DNA of 64,000 nt, taken from contig NZ_CP061296.1 of NCBI RefSeq assembly GCF_018687555.1, forward strand, positions 62,001 to 126,000, in the 5' to 3' direction. The stretch is from Polynucleobacter sp. MWH-P3-07-1. Lineage in GTDB: Bacteria; Pseudomonadota; Gammaproteobacteria; Burkholderiales; Burkholderiaceae. Under the pieces are notes generated by a model, which was not told the DNA's origin, did no database searches, and saw only the letters and a program-made list of their open reading frames with translations. Both the position numbers and the translations under genes were made by a program. Of the stretch, positions 1-8,932 are shown piece after piece; the stretch's first letter is position 1, and every line of letters begins with the position of its first letter.

Positions 1-90
1 ATTGGTACACGTATCTTTGGACCTGTTACGCGCGAACTGCGTACAGAGAAGTTCATGAAGATCGTTTCTCTCGCGCCCGAAGTTATTTAA
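1..90 (+). CDS. rplN: 50S ribosomal protein L14, C-terminal fragment (gene cut by window start)
   Basis: The window opens in frame inside a gene whose last 29 codons read IGTRIFGPVTRELR, then TEKFMKIVSLAPEVI, then stop. This is the conserved C-terminus of bacterial L14, a large-subunit protein that binds 23S rRNA near the L19 and 16S-rRNA bridge. It lies 9 bases before rplX, as expected for the spc operon, so the rest of the gene should lie just upstream of the window. The truncation is only an edge effect. Confidence 0.95.
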   Translation: MGTRIFGPVTRELRTEKFMKIVSLAPEVI

Positions 91-99
91 GAGGCTGAT

Positions 100-408
100 A
101 TGAAAAAGATTCGTAAAGGTGATTCCGTAGTTGTTTTGACTGGCCGCGATAAAGGCAAGCAAGGAACAGTTACCGATGTACTCGAGAACAAATTGGTTGT
201 CGAGGGCGTCAATATTTATAAAAAAGCGGTTAAGCCTAATCCTGCTGCTGGTGTTACCGGCGGAATGATTGATAAGACTATGCCCATTCATGTTTCGAAT
301 GTGGCATTGGTAGACGGTAATGGCAAAGCATCACGCGTTGGCATCAAATTAGTTGATGGCAAGAAACAGCGTTTCCTGAAAACTACTGGCGCAAGCTTGA
401 GCGCATAA
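100..408 (+). CDS. rplX: 50S ribosomal protein L24
   Basis: This 102-residue basic protein is an assembly-initiator of the large ribosomal subunit and sits near the peptide exit tunnel. The N-terminus carries a KOW motif (about residues 7-24, [18 protein letters not shown]) followed by the family sequence [11 protein letters not shown]. Length matches the usual 102-105 residues. The ATG at 100 has a GAGG-type ribosome binding site at about 90-93. It lies between rplN and rplE in normal spc-operon order and is probably co-transcribed with the whole block to 8530. Confidence 0.98.
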   Translation: MKKIRKGDSVVVLTGRDKGKQGTVTDVLENKLVVEGVNIYKKAVKPNPAAGVTGGMIDKTMPIHVSNVALVDGNGKASRVGIKLVDGKKQRFLKTTGASLSA

Positions 409-424
409 GGGATACGGAGAAATT

Positions 425-967
425 ATGAGCACACGTTTTCAAGAGCATTATCAAAAGCAAGTTGTTGCTGATTTGATGACCAAGTTTGGTTACAAGTCGA
501 TCATGGAAGTTCCACGCATCACCAAGGTAACCCTCAATATGGGCTTGGGCGAAGCTGTAAACGACAAAAAAGTTATCGAGAACGCAGTTGGTGACTTAAC
601 TAAAGTTGCAGGCCAAAAGCCAGTGGTAACTAAGGCTAAAAAAGCGATTGCTGGTTTCAAAATTCGTCAAGGCTACCCAATTGGTGCGATGGTGACATTG
701 CGCGGTCAGCGTATGTACGAGTTTTTAGATCGCTTCGTTACTGTTGCATTGCCACGAGTTCGTGACTTCCGGGGTATCTCAGGTAAGGCATTTGATGGTC
801 GTGGTAACTACAACATCGGCGTTAAAGAGCAAATTATTTTCCCTGAAATTGAGTACGACAAAATTGACGCACTCCGTGGTCTCAATATCAGTATTACGAC
901 AACCGCTAAATCAGACGAAGAAGCAAAAGCTTTGTTGGCGGCGTTCAAATTCCCTTTCCGCAATTAA
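425..967 (+). CDS. rplE: 50S ribosomal protein L5
   Basis: This 180-residue protein binds 5S rRNA and contacts the P-site tRNA and the small-subunit head. Family sequences include the N-terminal [19 protein letters not shown] stretch and the central [19 protein letters not shown]. Length is typical (178-180). ATG at 425 is preceded by a GGAG-like site at 415-419. It is followed after 9 bases by rpsN. Nothing unusual was seen. Confidence 0.98.
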   Translation: MSTRFQEHYQKQVVADLMTKFGYKSIMEVPRITKVTLNMGLGEAVNDKKVIENAVGDLTKVAGQKPVVTKAKKAIAGFKIRQGYPIGAMVTLRGQRMYEFLDRFVTVALPRVRDFRGISGKAFDGRGNYNIGVKEQIIFPEIEYDKIDALRGLNISITTTAKSDEEAKALLAAFKFPFRN

Positions 968-976
968 GAGGCTAAC

Positions 977-1282
977 GTGGCAAAACTATCCCTAATTGAG
1001 CGCGAAAACAAGCGCGCCAAAACTGTAGAGAAGTACGCTGCAAAGCGTGCTGAGCTCAAAGCAATCATTGCTGATCAGTCAAGAAGTGATGAAGAGCGCT
1101 ATGAGGCTCGCTTGAAGTTGCAAGCGCTTCCACGCAACGCTAGCCCGATTCGTCAAAGAAATCGTTGTTCATTAACCGGTCGTCCACGTGGCACATTCCG
1201 TAAGTTTGGTTTGGCCCGTAGCAAGATTCGTGAAATCGCCTTCCGTGGCGAGATCCCTGGTTTAACCAAGGCCAGCTGGTAA
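977..1282 (+). CDS. rpsN: 30S ribosomal protein S14 (zinc-free long form)
   Basis: This 101-residue S14 helps form the head of the small subunit. The start codon is GTG at 977; translation [15 protein letters not shown] matches family N-termini and a site AAGAGG lies at 965-970. The conserved C-terminal signature [20 protein letters not shown] is present. Only one cysteine occurs there, so the paired CxxC zinc motifs of the short (about 61-residue) S14 form are absent; this is the long C-minus type found in most Proteobacteria. Confidence 0.98.
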   Translation: MAKLSLIERENKRAKTVEKYAAKRAELKAIIADQSRSDEERYEARLKLQALPRNASPIRQRNRCSLTGRPRGTFRKFGLARSKIREIAFRGEIPGLTKASW

Positions 1283-1307
1283 GCGGCGAAAGAATTTAGG
1301 AGAACTC

Positions 1308-1703
1308 ATGAGTATTAGCGATCCAATCGCCGACATGTTGACCCGGATCCGCAATGCGCAAGCAGTGCAGAAGCCCGTTGTCTTGATGCCGTCGTCAAAA
1401 GTTAAAGTAGCCATTGCAAAGGTTTTGCAGGATGAAGGCTATATCGATAGTTTTGAAATCAAAGGTGAGGCAGCTAAGCCAGTACTTCACATTGACCTCA
1501 AATACTACGCAGGCCGTCCTGTTATTGAGCGTATTGACCGTGTTTCTACACCAAGTCTTCGCATCTACAAGGGCCGTCACGACATTCCAGAAGTAATGAA
1601 TGGTTTGGGCATTGCAATTATTTCAACCCCTCAAGGCGTAATGACTGACCGCAAAGCACGTGCAACTGGCGTGGGCGGCGAAGTTATTTGCTACGTAGCT
1701 TAA
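1308..1703 (+). CDS. rpsH: 30S ribosomal protein S8
   Basis: This 131-residue protein binds the central domain of 16S rRNA and in E. coli represses translation of the spc operon. It begins [20 protein letters not shown], the standard S8 N-terminus, and ends with the family's [13 protein letters not shown] and [12 protein letters not shown] at 1308 follows TTAGGAG. Whether S8 feedback operates here cannot be read from the sequence, because the usual target site near rplE was not modelled. Confidence 0.98.
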   Translation: MSISDPIADMLTRIRNAQAVQKPVVLMPSSKVKVAIAKVLQDEGYIDSFEIKGEAAKPVLHIDLKYYAGRPVIERIDRVSTPSLRIYKGRHDIPEVMNGLGIAIISTPQGVMTDRKARATGVGGEVICYVA

Positions 1704-1713
1704 GGAGCGAAAT

Positions 1714-2247
1714 ATGTCCCGCGTAGGTAAATCACCAATTACAGTTCCTAAGGGCGCTGAAATCAGCATCAATGGTGCAAACATTACTGTTAAAGGCCCA
1801 TTAGGCACTTTGACTCATAACTTGCATCCTTCAGTTGGTTTGAAACAAGAAGACGGCGTATTGACAGTTGTTTTAAATAATGACACACCAGAAGCTGGTG
1901 CACAGTCAGGTACAGCCCGTGCTTTGGTTAACAACATGGTTGTTGGCGTTACTTCTGGCTTTGAGCGCAAGCTCAGCTTAGTAGGCGTTGGTTACCGTGC
2001 TGCTGCTCAAGGTGAAACATTGAAGTTGCAGTTGGGTTTCTCACACGACATCATTTACAACCTGCCAAAAGGTGTAAAGGCCGAGACCCCATCCCAAACT
2101 GAAATCATTATTAAAGGCGCCAGCAAGCAACAAGTTGGCCAGGTCGCAGCTGAAGTTCGTGCATATCGTTCGCCAGAGCCTTACAAAGGTAAGGGTGTTC
2201 GTTATGTTGATGAAGTTGTGCATCTCAAAGAAACCAAGAAGAAGTAA
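1714..2247 (+). CDS. rplF: 50S ribosomal protein L6
   Basis: This 177-residue protein with two related halves binds 23S rRNA near the sarcin-ricin region and the factor-binding site. Signatures are [17 protein letters not shown] at the start and the C-terminal [20 protein letters not shown]. The start ATG at 1714 is preceded by AAGGAG. It is 10 bases downstream of rpsH and 13 bases upstream of rplR. Length and order are ordinary. Confidence 0.98.
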   Translation: MSRVGKSPITVPKGAEISINGANITVKGPLGTLTHNLHPSVGLKQEDGVLTVVLNNDTPEAGAQSGTARALVNNMVVGVTSGFERKLSLVGVGYRAAAQGETLKLQLGFSHDIIYNLPKGVKAETPSQTEIIIKGASKQQVGQVAAEVRAYRSPEPYKGKGVRYVDEVVHLKETKKK

Positions 2248-2260
2248 GCGAGATTAGAAA

Positions 2261-2614
2261 ATGAATAAAGACGAATCCAGACAAAGACGTGCTCGGCAGA
2301 CTCGTATTCGCATTGCCGAAGCATTGGCCAATCGCTTAACAGTTATTCGTAGCAATACGCATATTTCTGCACAGGTTTACAGCCCATGTGGAACTAAAGT
2401 GCTTGCTGCTGCTTCAACGATGGAAAAAGAGCTGCGCCAAGCAATTAAGAATGGTGGCAACGCAGCCGCTGCTCAGCAAATCGGCAAATTAATTGCTGAA
2501 CGTGCTGTTAAGGCGGGTGTTGTAGATGTTGCATTTGATCGTTCTGGTCACCGTTATCACGGCCGTATTAAGGCCTTAGCTGAAGCTGCGCGTGAAGCCG
2601 GCCTGAAGTTCTAA
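2261..2614 (+). CDS. rplR: 50S ribosomal protein L18
   Basis: This 117-residue protein binds 5S rRNA together with L5 in the central protuberance. The N-terminal basic tail ([14 protein letters not shown]) and the C-terminal [20 protein letters not shown] motif identify the family. Length equals the common 117 residues. The ATG lies 13 bases after rplF; the region between is GAGATTAGAAA. Part of the spc operon. Confidence 0.98.
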   Translation: MNKDESRQRRARQTRIRIAEALANRLTVIRSNTHISAQVYSPCGTKVLAAASTMEKELRQAIKNGGNAAAAQQIGKLIAERAVKAGVVDVAFDRSGHRYHGRIKALAEAAREAGLKF

Positions 2615-2636
2615 TAGATTGGTTTAGGAAAAAAAC

Positions 2637-3155
2637 ATGGCAAAAATGCAAACCAAAATGCAAAACGAAGAGCGTGATGATGGTCTTCGCGAGAAGATGA
2701 TCGCTGTCAATCGCGTAACTAAAGTGGTTAAAGGTGGCCGTATTCTTGGCTTCGCCGCACTCACTGTAGTTGGCGATGGCGATGGTCGCATCGGCATGGG
2801 TAAAGGCAAGTCAAAAGAAGTTCCAGTGGCTGTTCAAAAAGCGATGGATGAAGCACGTCGCAAAATGATCAAGGTTCCATTGCGTAAGGGCACCTTACAG
2901 CACTCAGTGATTGGTCAGCATGGTGCTTCACGTGTTTTGATTTCTCCTGCAAAAGACGGTACTGGCGTTATTGCTGGCGGTCCAATGCGCGCGATTTTTG
3001 ATGTAATGGGCGTAACTAACGTGGTTGCTAAGTCACTCGGCTCAACCAACCCTTACAACATGGTTCGTGCAACGATTGACGGTTTAAGCAAGATGAGCAC
3101 TCCTGCTGAAATCGCTGCTAAGCGCGGCAAGTCAGTAGAAGACATTCTGAGCTAA
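2637..3155 (+). CDS. rpsE: 30S ribosomal protein S5
   Basis: This 172-residue S5 supports decoding fidelity and mRNA unwinding at the ribosome entry tunnel. The double-stranded-RNA-binding-like N-domain (about residues 17-83, [20 protein letters not shown] and [18 protein letters not shown]) and the C-domain ([19 protein letters not shown]) are both seen. An AGGAAAAAAAC spacer precedes ATG 2637. Spacing to rplR and rpmD is typical for the operon. Confidence 0.98.
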   Translation: MAKMQTKMQNEERDDGLREKMIAVNRVTKVVKGGRILGFAALTVVGDGDGRIGMGKGKSKEVPVAVQKAMDEARRKMIKVPLRKGTLQHSVIGQHGASRVLISPAKDGTGVIAGGPMRAIFDVMGVTNVVAKSLGSTNPYNMVRATIDGLSKMSTPAEIAAKRGKSVEDILS

Positions 3156-3178
3156 GACTCAAAGATTAGGAACTCCAA

Positions 3179-3370
3179 ATGACAACATCAAACTCTAAAG
3201 TCAAACTGCAATTAGTGCGCAGCTTGATCGGTACACGCGAAAGCCATCGTGCAACCGTTCGTGGTTTAGGCCTCGGACGTATCAATTCAGTTTCTGAATT
3301 GGAAGATACGCCTGCTGTTCGCGGAATGATTAATAAAGTTTCTTACCTGGTCAAAGTTCTCGGTAACTGA
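3179..3370 (+). CDS. rpmD: 50S ribosomal protein L30
   Basis: This small 63-residue protein of the large subunit contains the family core [21 protein letters not shown] followed by [20 protein letters not shown], which fits bacterial L30 (about 58-64 residues). ATG at 3179 follows TTAGGAACTCCAA. It lies between rpsE and rplO as in nearly all spc operons. Confidence 0.97.
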   Translation: MTTSNSKVKLQLVRSLIGTRESHRATVRGLGLGRINSVSELEDTPAVRGMINKVSYLVKVLGN

Positions 3371-3394
3371 TCAGCAAGTAAATAGGCAAAGAAT

Positions 3395-3835
3395 ATGGAA
3401 CTCAATACACTCAAACCCGCAGCTGGCTCCAAGAAAAACCGTCGTCGCGTAGGACGCGGCATCGGTTCAGGTCTTGGTAAAACCGCTGGTCGAGGTCATA
3501 AAGGTCAAAAATCGCGTTCAGGCGGTTTCCACAAGGTGGGCTTCGAAGGCGGTCAAATGCCAATGTATCGTCGTTTGCCAAAGCGTGGATTCGTATCCTT
3601 GACACGTCGTCACGTTGGTCAAATTACTTTGAATGACTTAGCAAGTATCAATTTGCCTGAGGTAGACCTCTTGGTTCTCAAGCAACATGGTTTTGCTGGT
3701 GAGCAGATCAATGCAGTTAAGGTAATTAAGACAGGTGAATTGAAAATTGCAGTGACTCTCAAAGGCATTACTGCAACTGCTGGCGCTAAAGCAGCTATCG
3801 AAGCAGCTGGTGGCAAGTTGGTAGAGCAGGCTTAA
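3395..3835 (+). CDS. rplO: 50S ribosomal protein L15
   Basis: This 146-residue late-assembly protein has a long glycine- and arginine-rich N-terminal extension ([20 protein letters not shown], about residues 19-38) that penetrates 23S rRNA, and a globular C-domain ending in [13 protein letters not shown] at 3395 follows a weak GGCAAAG site. It ends 17 bases before the secY ATG. Confidence 0.98.
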   Translation: MELNTLKPAAGSKKNRRRVGRGIGSGLGKTAGRGHKGQKSRSGGFHKVGFEGGQMPMYRRLPKRGFVSLTRRHVGQITLNDLASINLPEVDLLVLKQHGFAGEQINAVKVIKTGELKIAVTLKGITATAGAKAAIEAAGGKLVEQA

Positions 3836-3852
3836 TCGGTATCTAGTTGAAT

Positions 3853-5190
3853 ATGGCGATCTCATCTAACAATAGCACTGACACTGCACAATCCGGAGGC
3901 AAGTTTGGCGACCTACGTCGTCGCTTGGTATTCCTGATTTTGGCTTTGGTCGTCTATCGTTTGGGCGCTCATATTCCTGTACCAGGCATTGACCCTGATC
4001 AGCTAGGCCAATTATTTGCTGGCCAAAAAGATGGCATTTTGGGAATGTTTAATTTGTTCTCAGGCGGGGCCCTATCTCGCTTCACAGTTTTTGCTCTGGG
4101 AATCATGCCCTACATTTCTGCATCGATCATCATGCAGTTAATGACAATCGTTGTTCCATCTTTAGAGTCTTTGAAAAAAGAAGGCCAAGCTGGACAAAGA
4201 AAGATTACCCAGTACACCCGCTATGGGACTGTATTTTTAGCTATATTCCAAGCGATGGGAATTTCGGTTGCGCTCCAGGCTCAGCCAGGTTTGGTGATTA
4301 ATCCCGGCATGATGTTTGAATTCAATACTGTAGTGACTTTAACTACTGGAACGATTTTCTTAATGTGGCTAGGTGAGCAGATTACTGAACGCGGTTTAGG
4401 TAATGGTATTTCTATCATTATTTTTGGTGGTATTGTTTCTGGCTTGCCAAATGCGCTCGCAAGCTTACTCGAGTTAGTTCGCACCGGCTCAATGAATATT
4501 CTTTCTGCTTTGATGATCGTTGTGATCGTCGCAGCGGTGACCTATTTCGTTGTATTCGTAGAGCGTGGTCAGCGTCGTATTTTGGTGAACTATGCCAAGC
4601 GTCAAGTTGGCAACAAGATCTACGGCGGCCAATCTTCTTATTTCCCATTGAAGTTAAATATGGCAGGCGTTATCCCTCCAATTTTTGCTTCATCGATTAT
4701 TTTGTTCCCCGCGACCATTGCTGGCTGGTTTACTTCAGGCGAGCCAAAGAATGTCTTCAGTCGCATCATTAAAGATTTGGCTGCAACCCTTGCCCCAGGC
4801 CAGCCTGTGTACACAATTTTGTATGCTGCTGCGATCATTTTCTTCTGCTTCTTCTATACAGCTTTGGTATTTAATAGCCGCGAGACTGCAGATAACCTGA
4901 AGAAGAGTGGCGCATTTGTTCCCGGCATTCGTCCTGGCGATCAGACTGGTCGTTACATCGATAAGATCTTGGTGCGCTTAACCTTGGGCGGTGCAATTTA
5001 CATGGTTTTGGTTTGCTTGTTACCAGAATTCTTGGTGTTGAAGTACAACGTGCCATTCTATTTTGGTGGTACTTCATTGTTGATTATTGTCGTTGTTGCT
5101 ATGGACTTTATGGCTCAAGTGCAGTCATTCATCATGCAGCAGCAGTATGGATCTTTAATGAAAAAAGCTAACTTTAAGATGGGCGCCTAA
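3853..5190 (+). CDS. secY: Preprotein translocase channel subunit SecY
   Basis: SecY forms the membrane channel through which SecA and ribosomes pass proteins. The 445-residue product has about ten hydrophobic segments and family sequences such as [16 protein letters not shown] near the first segment, the plug-region sequence [20 protein letters not shown], and the C-terminal [18 protein letters not shown] chose ATG 3853 (MAISSNN); an in-frame TTG at 3847 would add two residues, and neither has a strong ribosome binding site. infA starts only 4 bases after the stop, suggesting translational coupling. Confidence 0.97.
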   Translation: MAISSNNSTDTAQSGGKFGDLRRRLVFLILALVVYRLGAHIPVPGIDPDQLGQLFAGQKDGILGMFNLFSGGALSRFTVFALGIMPYISASIIMQLMTIVVPSLESLKKEGQAGQRKITQYTRYGTVFLAIFQAMGISVALQAQPGLVINPGMMFEFNTVVTLTTGTIFLMWLGEQITERGLGNGISIIIFGGIVSGLPNALASLLELVRTGSMNILSALMIVVIVAAVTYFVVFVERGQRRILVNYAKRQVGNKIYGGQSSYFPLKLNMAGVIPPIFASSIILFPATIAGWFTSGEPKNVFSRIIKDLAATLAPGQPVYTILYAAAIIFFCFFYTALVFNSRETADNLKKSGAFVPGIRPGDQTGRYIDKILVRLTLGGAIYMVLVCLLPEFLVLKYNVPFYFGGTSLLIIVVVAMDFMAQVQSFIMQQQYGSLMKKANFKMGA

Positions 5191-5194
5191 CTGA

Positions 5195-5413
5195 ATGTCT
5201 AAAGACGATGTAATTCAGATGGCGGGTGAGATTGTTGAGAATTTGCCGAACGCAATGTTTCGCGTAAAGCTAGAAAACGGACATGTAGTTTTAGGCCACA
5301 TTTCCGGAAAAATGCGGATGCATTACATCCGAATTTTGCCGGGAGATAAGGTGACGGTGGAGATGACTCCATACGACCTGACTAGGGCCAGAATTATTTT
5401 CCGGGCGAAGTAA
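5195..5413 (+). CDS. infA: Translation initiation factor IF-1
   Basis: This 72-residue OB-fold protein binds the ribosomal A site during initiation. Family sequences [40 protein letters not shown] and the final [14 protein letters not shown] are all seen, and length is exactly typical. It starts 4 bases after the secY stop, with no separate promoter visible. The position between secY and rpmJ is usual for this lineage. Confidence 0.98.
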   Translation: MSKDDVIQMAGEIVENLPNAMFRVKLENGHVVLGHISGKMRMHYIRILPGDKVTVEMTPYDLTRARIIFRAK

Positions 5414-5447
5414 AGATTAAGTAGTACCTATTTTTAAGAGGTGAGTT

Positions 5448-5564
5448 ATGAAAGTTTTAGCATCCGTTAAGTGTATTTGCAGAAATTGCAAGATCATTAA
5501 GCGCAAGCGTGTTGTGCGTGTGATCTGCTCTTCAGATGCACGTCATAAGCAGCGTCAAGGCTGA
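5448..5564 (+). CDS. rpmJ: 50S ribosomal protein L36
   Basis: Reading from ATG 5448 gives 38 residues, [20 protein letters not shown] followed by [18 protein letters not shown]. The zinc-binding residues of the C-plus form are present: Cys11, Cys14, Cys27 and His33. An extra cysteine at position 9 is not part of the usual ligand set. A ribosome binding site AAGAGGTGA lies at 5436-5444. It sits between infA and rpsM as in most bacteria. Confidence 0.97.
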   Translation: MKVLASVKCICRNCKIIKRKRVVRVICSSDARHKQRQG

Positions 5565-5588
5565 TCTGGTTAATTAAGAGGAAATCTC

Positions 5589-5954
5589 ATGGCACGTATC
5601 GCTGGGGTAAACATCCCAAATCATCAACACACTGTCATCGGTTTGACAGCAATTTTCGGCATCGGTATGACCCGTGCGCGCAAGATTTGCCAAACTACTG
5701 GCGTGGCTATTGATAAAAAAGTTAAAGATCTCACCGACGGTGACTTGGAAAAGTTGCGCGATGAGGTAGGTAAGTTCATCACTGAGGGTGACCTACGTCG
5801 TGAAGTAACGATGAGCATCAAGCGTTTGATGGATTTGGGCTGCTATCGTGGCGTTCGCCATCGTAAAGGCTTGCCTGTTCGTGGACAACGTACTAAGACA
5901 AATGCGCGTACCCGCAAGGGCCCACGTAAGTCTGGTATTGCACTGAAGAAATAA
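5589..5954 (+). CDS. rpsM: 30S ribosomal protein S13
   Basis: This 121-residue protein of the small-subunit head forms bridges to L5 and contacts the P-site tRNA through its basic tail. Signature sequences are [20 protein letters not shown], the helix-hairpin-helix region YGIG-like [13 protein letters not shown], and the C-terminal [22 protein letters not shown] 5589 follows AAGAGGAAA. It begins the alpha-operon part of the cluster (S13-S11-S4-RpoA-L17). Confidence 0.98.
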   Translation: MARIAGVNIPNHQHTVIGLTAIFGIGMTRARKICQTTGVAIDKKVKDLTDGDLEKLRDEVGKFITEGDLRREVTMSIKRLMDLGCYRGVRHRKGLPVRGQRTKTNARTRKGPRKSGIALKK

Positions 5955-5972
5955 TCAAGAAAGTTTATCGAA

Positions 5973-6380
5973 ATGGCTAAACAACAATCCGCATCTGCTG
6001 CATCACAACGTGTACGCAAGAAGGTTAAGAAAAACGTTGCTGATGGTATTGCACACGTTCACGCATCCTTTAATAACACCATTATTACGATCACTGATCG
6101 TCAAGGTAATGCGCTTTCATGGGCAACTTCTGGCGGCCAAGGCTTTAAAGGCTCACGTAAATCCACCCCATTTGCTGCTCAGGTAGCGGCTGAAGTGGCT
6201 GGTAAAGCTGCAGTCGAGTGTGGCATTAAGAATCTAGAAGTGCAGATCAAGGGTCCAGGCCCAGGTCGTGAATCTGCTGTTCGCGCATTGAATTCACTCG
6301 GTATCAAGATTACTGAGATTCAAGACGTAACACCAGTTCCACACAATGGTTGCCGCCCTCCAAAGCGTCGCCGTATTTAA
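5973..6380 (+). CDS. rpsK: 30S ribosomal protein S11
   Basis: This 135-residue platform protein of the small subunit lies near the mRNA exit. Signatures are [40 protein letters not shown] and the C-terminal [18 protein letters not shown]. Length is typical. The following 113 bases to rpsD are the longest gap inside the ribosomal cluster and hold predicted secondary structure (separate entry). Confidence 0.98.
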   Translation: MAKQQSASAASQRVRKKVKKNVADGIAHVHASFNNTIITITDRQGNALSWATSGGQGFKGSRKSTPFAAQVAAEVAGKAAVECGIKNLEVQIKGPGPGRESAVRALNSLGIKITEIQDVTPVPHNGCRPPKRRRI

Positions 6381-6493
6381 TTTGTTTTAGGTAGTCCAGT
6401 TTTATTTATTTTTTAATCAAGCCCACCGTTCATCTGAATTAAAGGGTGAACTCACCGCCGGTCGTAAGACTGCGGCAAAGAAAGGAAAGCATC
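6381..6493 (+). promoter_or_regulatory. Structured leader between rpsK and rpsD (candidate regulatory RNA)
   Basis: This 113-base gap interrupts an otherwise tightly packed operon. It contains a U-rich stretch (about 6401-6415) and then a possible hairpin: GTTCATC (6428-6434) can pair with GGTGAAC (6445-6451), with outer ACCG (6425-6428) and CGGT (6459-6462) as a competing pairing. The rpsD ribosome binding site AAAGGAAAG (6481-6489) follows. S4 is the autoregulator of the alpha operon in E. coli, though its site there is before rpsM, so control here is only inferred. Confidence 0.3.
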
Positions 6494-7117
6494 GTGGCAC
6501 GTTATTTAGGGCCTAAGGCCAAATTAGCACGTCGGGAAGGTACCGACTTATTTTTAAAGAGCGCACGTCGCGCCCTGTCAGACAAGTGCAAGCTAGACAG
6601 CAAGCCTGGTCAACATGGCCGTACCTCTGGTTCAAGAACATCAGACTACGGTAATCAATTGCGTGAAAAGCAAAAGGTTAAGCGTATCTACGGAGTTTTA
6701 GAGCGTCAGTTCCGTCGTTATTTCGCTGAAGCTGAGCGTCGTAAAGGCAATACTGGTGCGACATTGCTTCAGTTATTAGAGTCACGTCTTGATAACGTGG
6801 TTTATCGCATGGGCTTTGGCTCAACACGTGCTGAAGCACGTCAATTGGTGTCCCATTGCGCAGTTTTGCTCAATGGTAGCCCAGTGAATATTCCGTCTAT
6901 TCAGGTTAAGCCAGGTGATGTTGTTGCAATTCGTGAAAAAGCGAAGAAGCAGACACGTATTACCGAGTCATTGAATTTGGTTCAGCAAACGACTGCAATC
7001 AGCTGGGTATCAGTTGATGCGGCAAAGCTGGAAGGGACGTTTAAGCAAGTGCCAGACCGCGAAGAAATTAGCGGTGATATTAATGAAAGTTTGATCGTCG
7101 AATTGTATTCACGTTAA
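6494..7117 (+). CDS. rpsD: 30S ribosomal protein S4
   Basis: This 207-residue primary 16S-rRNA-binding protein starts at GTG 6494, which gives the family N-terminus [20 protein letters not shown] and follows AAAGGAAAG by 4 bases. Longer in-frame readings upstream have no homologous look. The S4 RNA-binding domain (about residues 97-160, [20 protein letters not shown] then [20 protein letters not shown]) is intact. In E. coli this protein represses its own operon; the structured gap just upstream is therefore of interest. Confidence 0.97.
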   Translation: MARYLGPKAKLARREGTDLFLKSARRALSDKCKLDSKPGQHGRTSGSRTSDYGNQLREKQKVKRIYGVLERQFRRYFAEAERRKGNTGATLLQLLESRLDNVVYRMGFGSTRAEARQLVSHCAVLLNGSPVNIPSIQVKPGDVVAIREKAKKQTRITESLNLVQQTTAISWVSVDAAKLEGTFKQVPDREEISGDINESLIVELYSR

Positions 7118-7140
7118 TTAGGCACTCTCAAGGAAAAAAT

Positions 7141-8121
7141 ATGCAAACAAATTTGCTCAAGCCAAAAATTATTTCTGTTGAAGCGCTTTCTGCCAACCAA
7201 GCAAAGGTTGTTATGGAGCCATTTGAGCGCGGCTATGGCCACACTCTAGGTAATGCATTGCGTCGTGTATTGTTGTCTTCTATGGTTGGTTATGCTCCAA
7301 CTGAAGTTGCAATCGCTGGTGTTGTTCATGAGTATTCCACCTTGGACGGTGTTCAAGAAGATGTTGTTAATCTTTTATTGAATCTGAAGGGCATCGTTTT
7401 CAAATTACAGTCCCGTGATGAAGTCACTATTAATTTGCGTAAAGAAGGCCCAGGCGTTGTTACTGCAAAAGATATCGACTTGCCACATGATGTAGAAATC
7501 ATTAATCCTGATCACGTAATTGCTCACTTATCCGCTGGTGGTAAGTTGGATATGCAGATCAAGGTTGAAAAAGGTCGCGGTTATGTTCCTGGCAATATGC
7601 GTCAGTATCACGATGAGGCCACCAAGATTATCGGCCGTATCGTACTAGATGCCTCTTTCAGTCCAGTAAGCCGTGTGAGCTATGCAGTAGAGTCTGCTCG
7701 TGTTGAGCAACGTACTGACTTAGATCGTTTGGTAATGACTATTGAGACAAATGGTGTTTTGTCTCCTGAAGAGGCAATTCGTCAAGCTGCAAGTATTTTG
7801 GTTGATCAATTAGTCGTATTTGCTGCCCTTGAAAGCAGTGAAGTTTCTGGCGATCTCGCACCAAGCCGCTCATCCATGGTTGATCCAATGTTGATGCGCC
7901 CAGTAGATGACCTCGAACTCACAGTGCGCTCTGCAAACTGCTTGAAGGCCGAGAATATTTACTACATCGGTGATTTGATTCAGCGTACTGAAAATGAATT
8001 GTTGAAGACTCCTAACTTAGGTCGTAAATCTTTGAATGAAATCAAAGATGTTTTAGCGGCTCGTGGTTTAAGTCTGGGCATGAAGATCGAAACCTGGCCA
8101 CCAGCCAGTCTCGAGAAATAA
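7141..8121 (+). CDS. rpoA: RNA polymerase alpha subunit
   Basis: This 326-residue alpha subunit dimerises to nucleate RNA polymerase assembly and contacts UP elements and activators. The N-terminal assembly domain (about 1-235) contains [19 protein letters not shown]; the C-terminal DNA-binding domain (about 250-320) contains [20 protein letters not shown] and [14 protein letters not shown]. Length is typical for betaproteobacteria (about 325-329). ATG 7141 follows CAAGGAAAAAAT. rplQ follows after 16 bases. Confidence 0.98.
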   Translation: MQTNLLKPKIISVEALSANQAKVVMEPFERGYGHTLGNALRRVLLSSMVGYAPTEVAIAGVVHEYSTLDGVQEDVVNLLLNLKGIVFKLQSRDEVTINLRKEGPGVVTAKDIDLPHDVEIINPDHVIAHLSAGGKLDMQIKVEKGRGYVPGNMRQYHDEATKIIGRIVLDASFSPVSRVSYAVESARVEQRTDLDRLVMTIETNGVLSPEEAIRQAASILVDQLVVFAALESSEVSGDLAPSRSSMVDPMLMRPVDDLELTVRSANCLKAENIYYIGDLIQRTENELLKTPNLGRKSLNEIKDVLAARGLSLGMKIETWPPASLEK

Positions 8122-8137
8122 TTAGAAAGGAAGTATC

Positions 8138-8530
8138 ATGCGTCACGGAAACGGCTTACGCAAACTCAACAGAACTTCGTCGCACCGCTTAGCGATGCTA
8201 CGTAATATGTCCAACTCACTTTTGGAGCATGAAGTCATTAAAACGACTCTGCCAAAAGCAAAAGAATTGCGCATGGTTGTTGAGCCTTTAATTACTTTGG
8301 GTAAAAAAGATAATTTGGCAAACCGTCGTTTGGCATTTAATCGTACCCGCGATCGCGATATCGTTGCCAAGCTCTTTACTGAACTTGGACCACGTTATGC
8401 AACTCGTCCAGGTGGCTACCTTCGTATTCTGAAGTTTGGCTTCCGCGTTGGCGACAATGCGCCAATGGCTTTGGTTGAGTTGGTTGATCGCCCTGAAGTT
8501 GAAGAAACTGTTGTAGCCGAAGAAGCTTAA
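8138..8530 (+). CDS. rplQ: 50S ribosomal protein L17
   Basis: This 130-residue large-subunit protein near the exit tunnel begins [20 protein letters not shown], the family hallmark, and contains [20 protein letters not shown]. The acidic tail [11 protein letters not shown] is normal for this group. A GAAAGGAAG site precedes ATG 8138. It is the last gene of the ribosomal cluster and is followed by a hairpin terminator 17 bases after the stop. Confidence 0.98.
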   Translation: MRHGNGLRKLNRTSSHRLAMLRNMSNSLLEHEVIKTTLPKAKELRMVVEPLITLGKKDNLANRRLAFNRTRDRDIVAKLFTELGPRYATRPGGYLRILKFGFRVGDNAPMALVELVDRPEVEETVVAEEA

Positions 8531-8547
8531 GTCCTTCGGGTATATTG

Positions 8548-8575
8548 AAAAGCCAGGCTCCGGTCTGGCTTTTTT
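8548..8575 (+). terminator. Rho-independent terminator of the ribosomal cluster
   Basis: AAAAGCCAG (8548-8556) pairs with CTGGCTTTT (8565-8573) around an 8-base loop, followed by an uninterrupted T run to 8575. It lies just past rplQ and separates the ribosomal genes from cutA, which starts at 8600. Confidence 0.9.
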
Positions 8576-8599
8576 CATTTTGTTATCAGTGCCAAGGCT

Positions 8600-8932
8600 A
8601 TGACTCCAAATATTTCACTGCTCGTTGTGACAACAAGCTTTCAAACACTTGAACAAGCGCAGACTATCGCTCGACAGTTAGTCGAGAATCGCCTAGCAGC
8701 CTGTGTTCAGATCCAGCAGGGGCTTTATTCAATATATCGCTGGGATGGCAAAATTTGCGAAGAGAATGAAGTGTTGTTATCAGCTAAAACAACCGCAGCA
8801 AATTGGGAGGAGATTCGCACCTTTATCCATAATAATCATCCCTATGACTTACCTGAAATAATGGCATTTACACCAATAGATTATGAGCAGCAATATGGAA
8901 AATGGATTGAAGCTGAGCTAGAGAGTAAATGA
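8600..8932 (+). CDS. cutA: CutA1 divalent-cation tolerance family protein
   Basis: This 110-residue protein belongs to the CutA1 family of small trimeric ferredoxin-like proteins linked to copper and other divalent metals; the precise biochemical role is unsettled. Family sequences LVENRLAACVQIQQGLYSIY and YDLPEIMAFTPIDY are clear, and length matches the usual 105-115. Its stop overlaps the dsbD start by 4 bases (ATGA at 8929), so the two are translationally coupled. CutA next to DsbD is a common arrangement in Proteobacteria. Confidence 0.93.
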   Translation: MTPNISLLVVTTSFQTLEQAQTIARQLVENRLAACVQIQQGLYSIYRWDGKICEENEVLLSAKTTAANWEEIRTFIHNNHPYDLPEIMAFTPIDYEQQYGKWIEAELESK

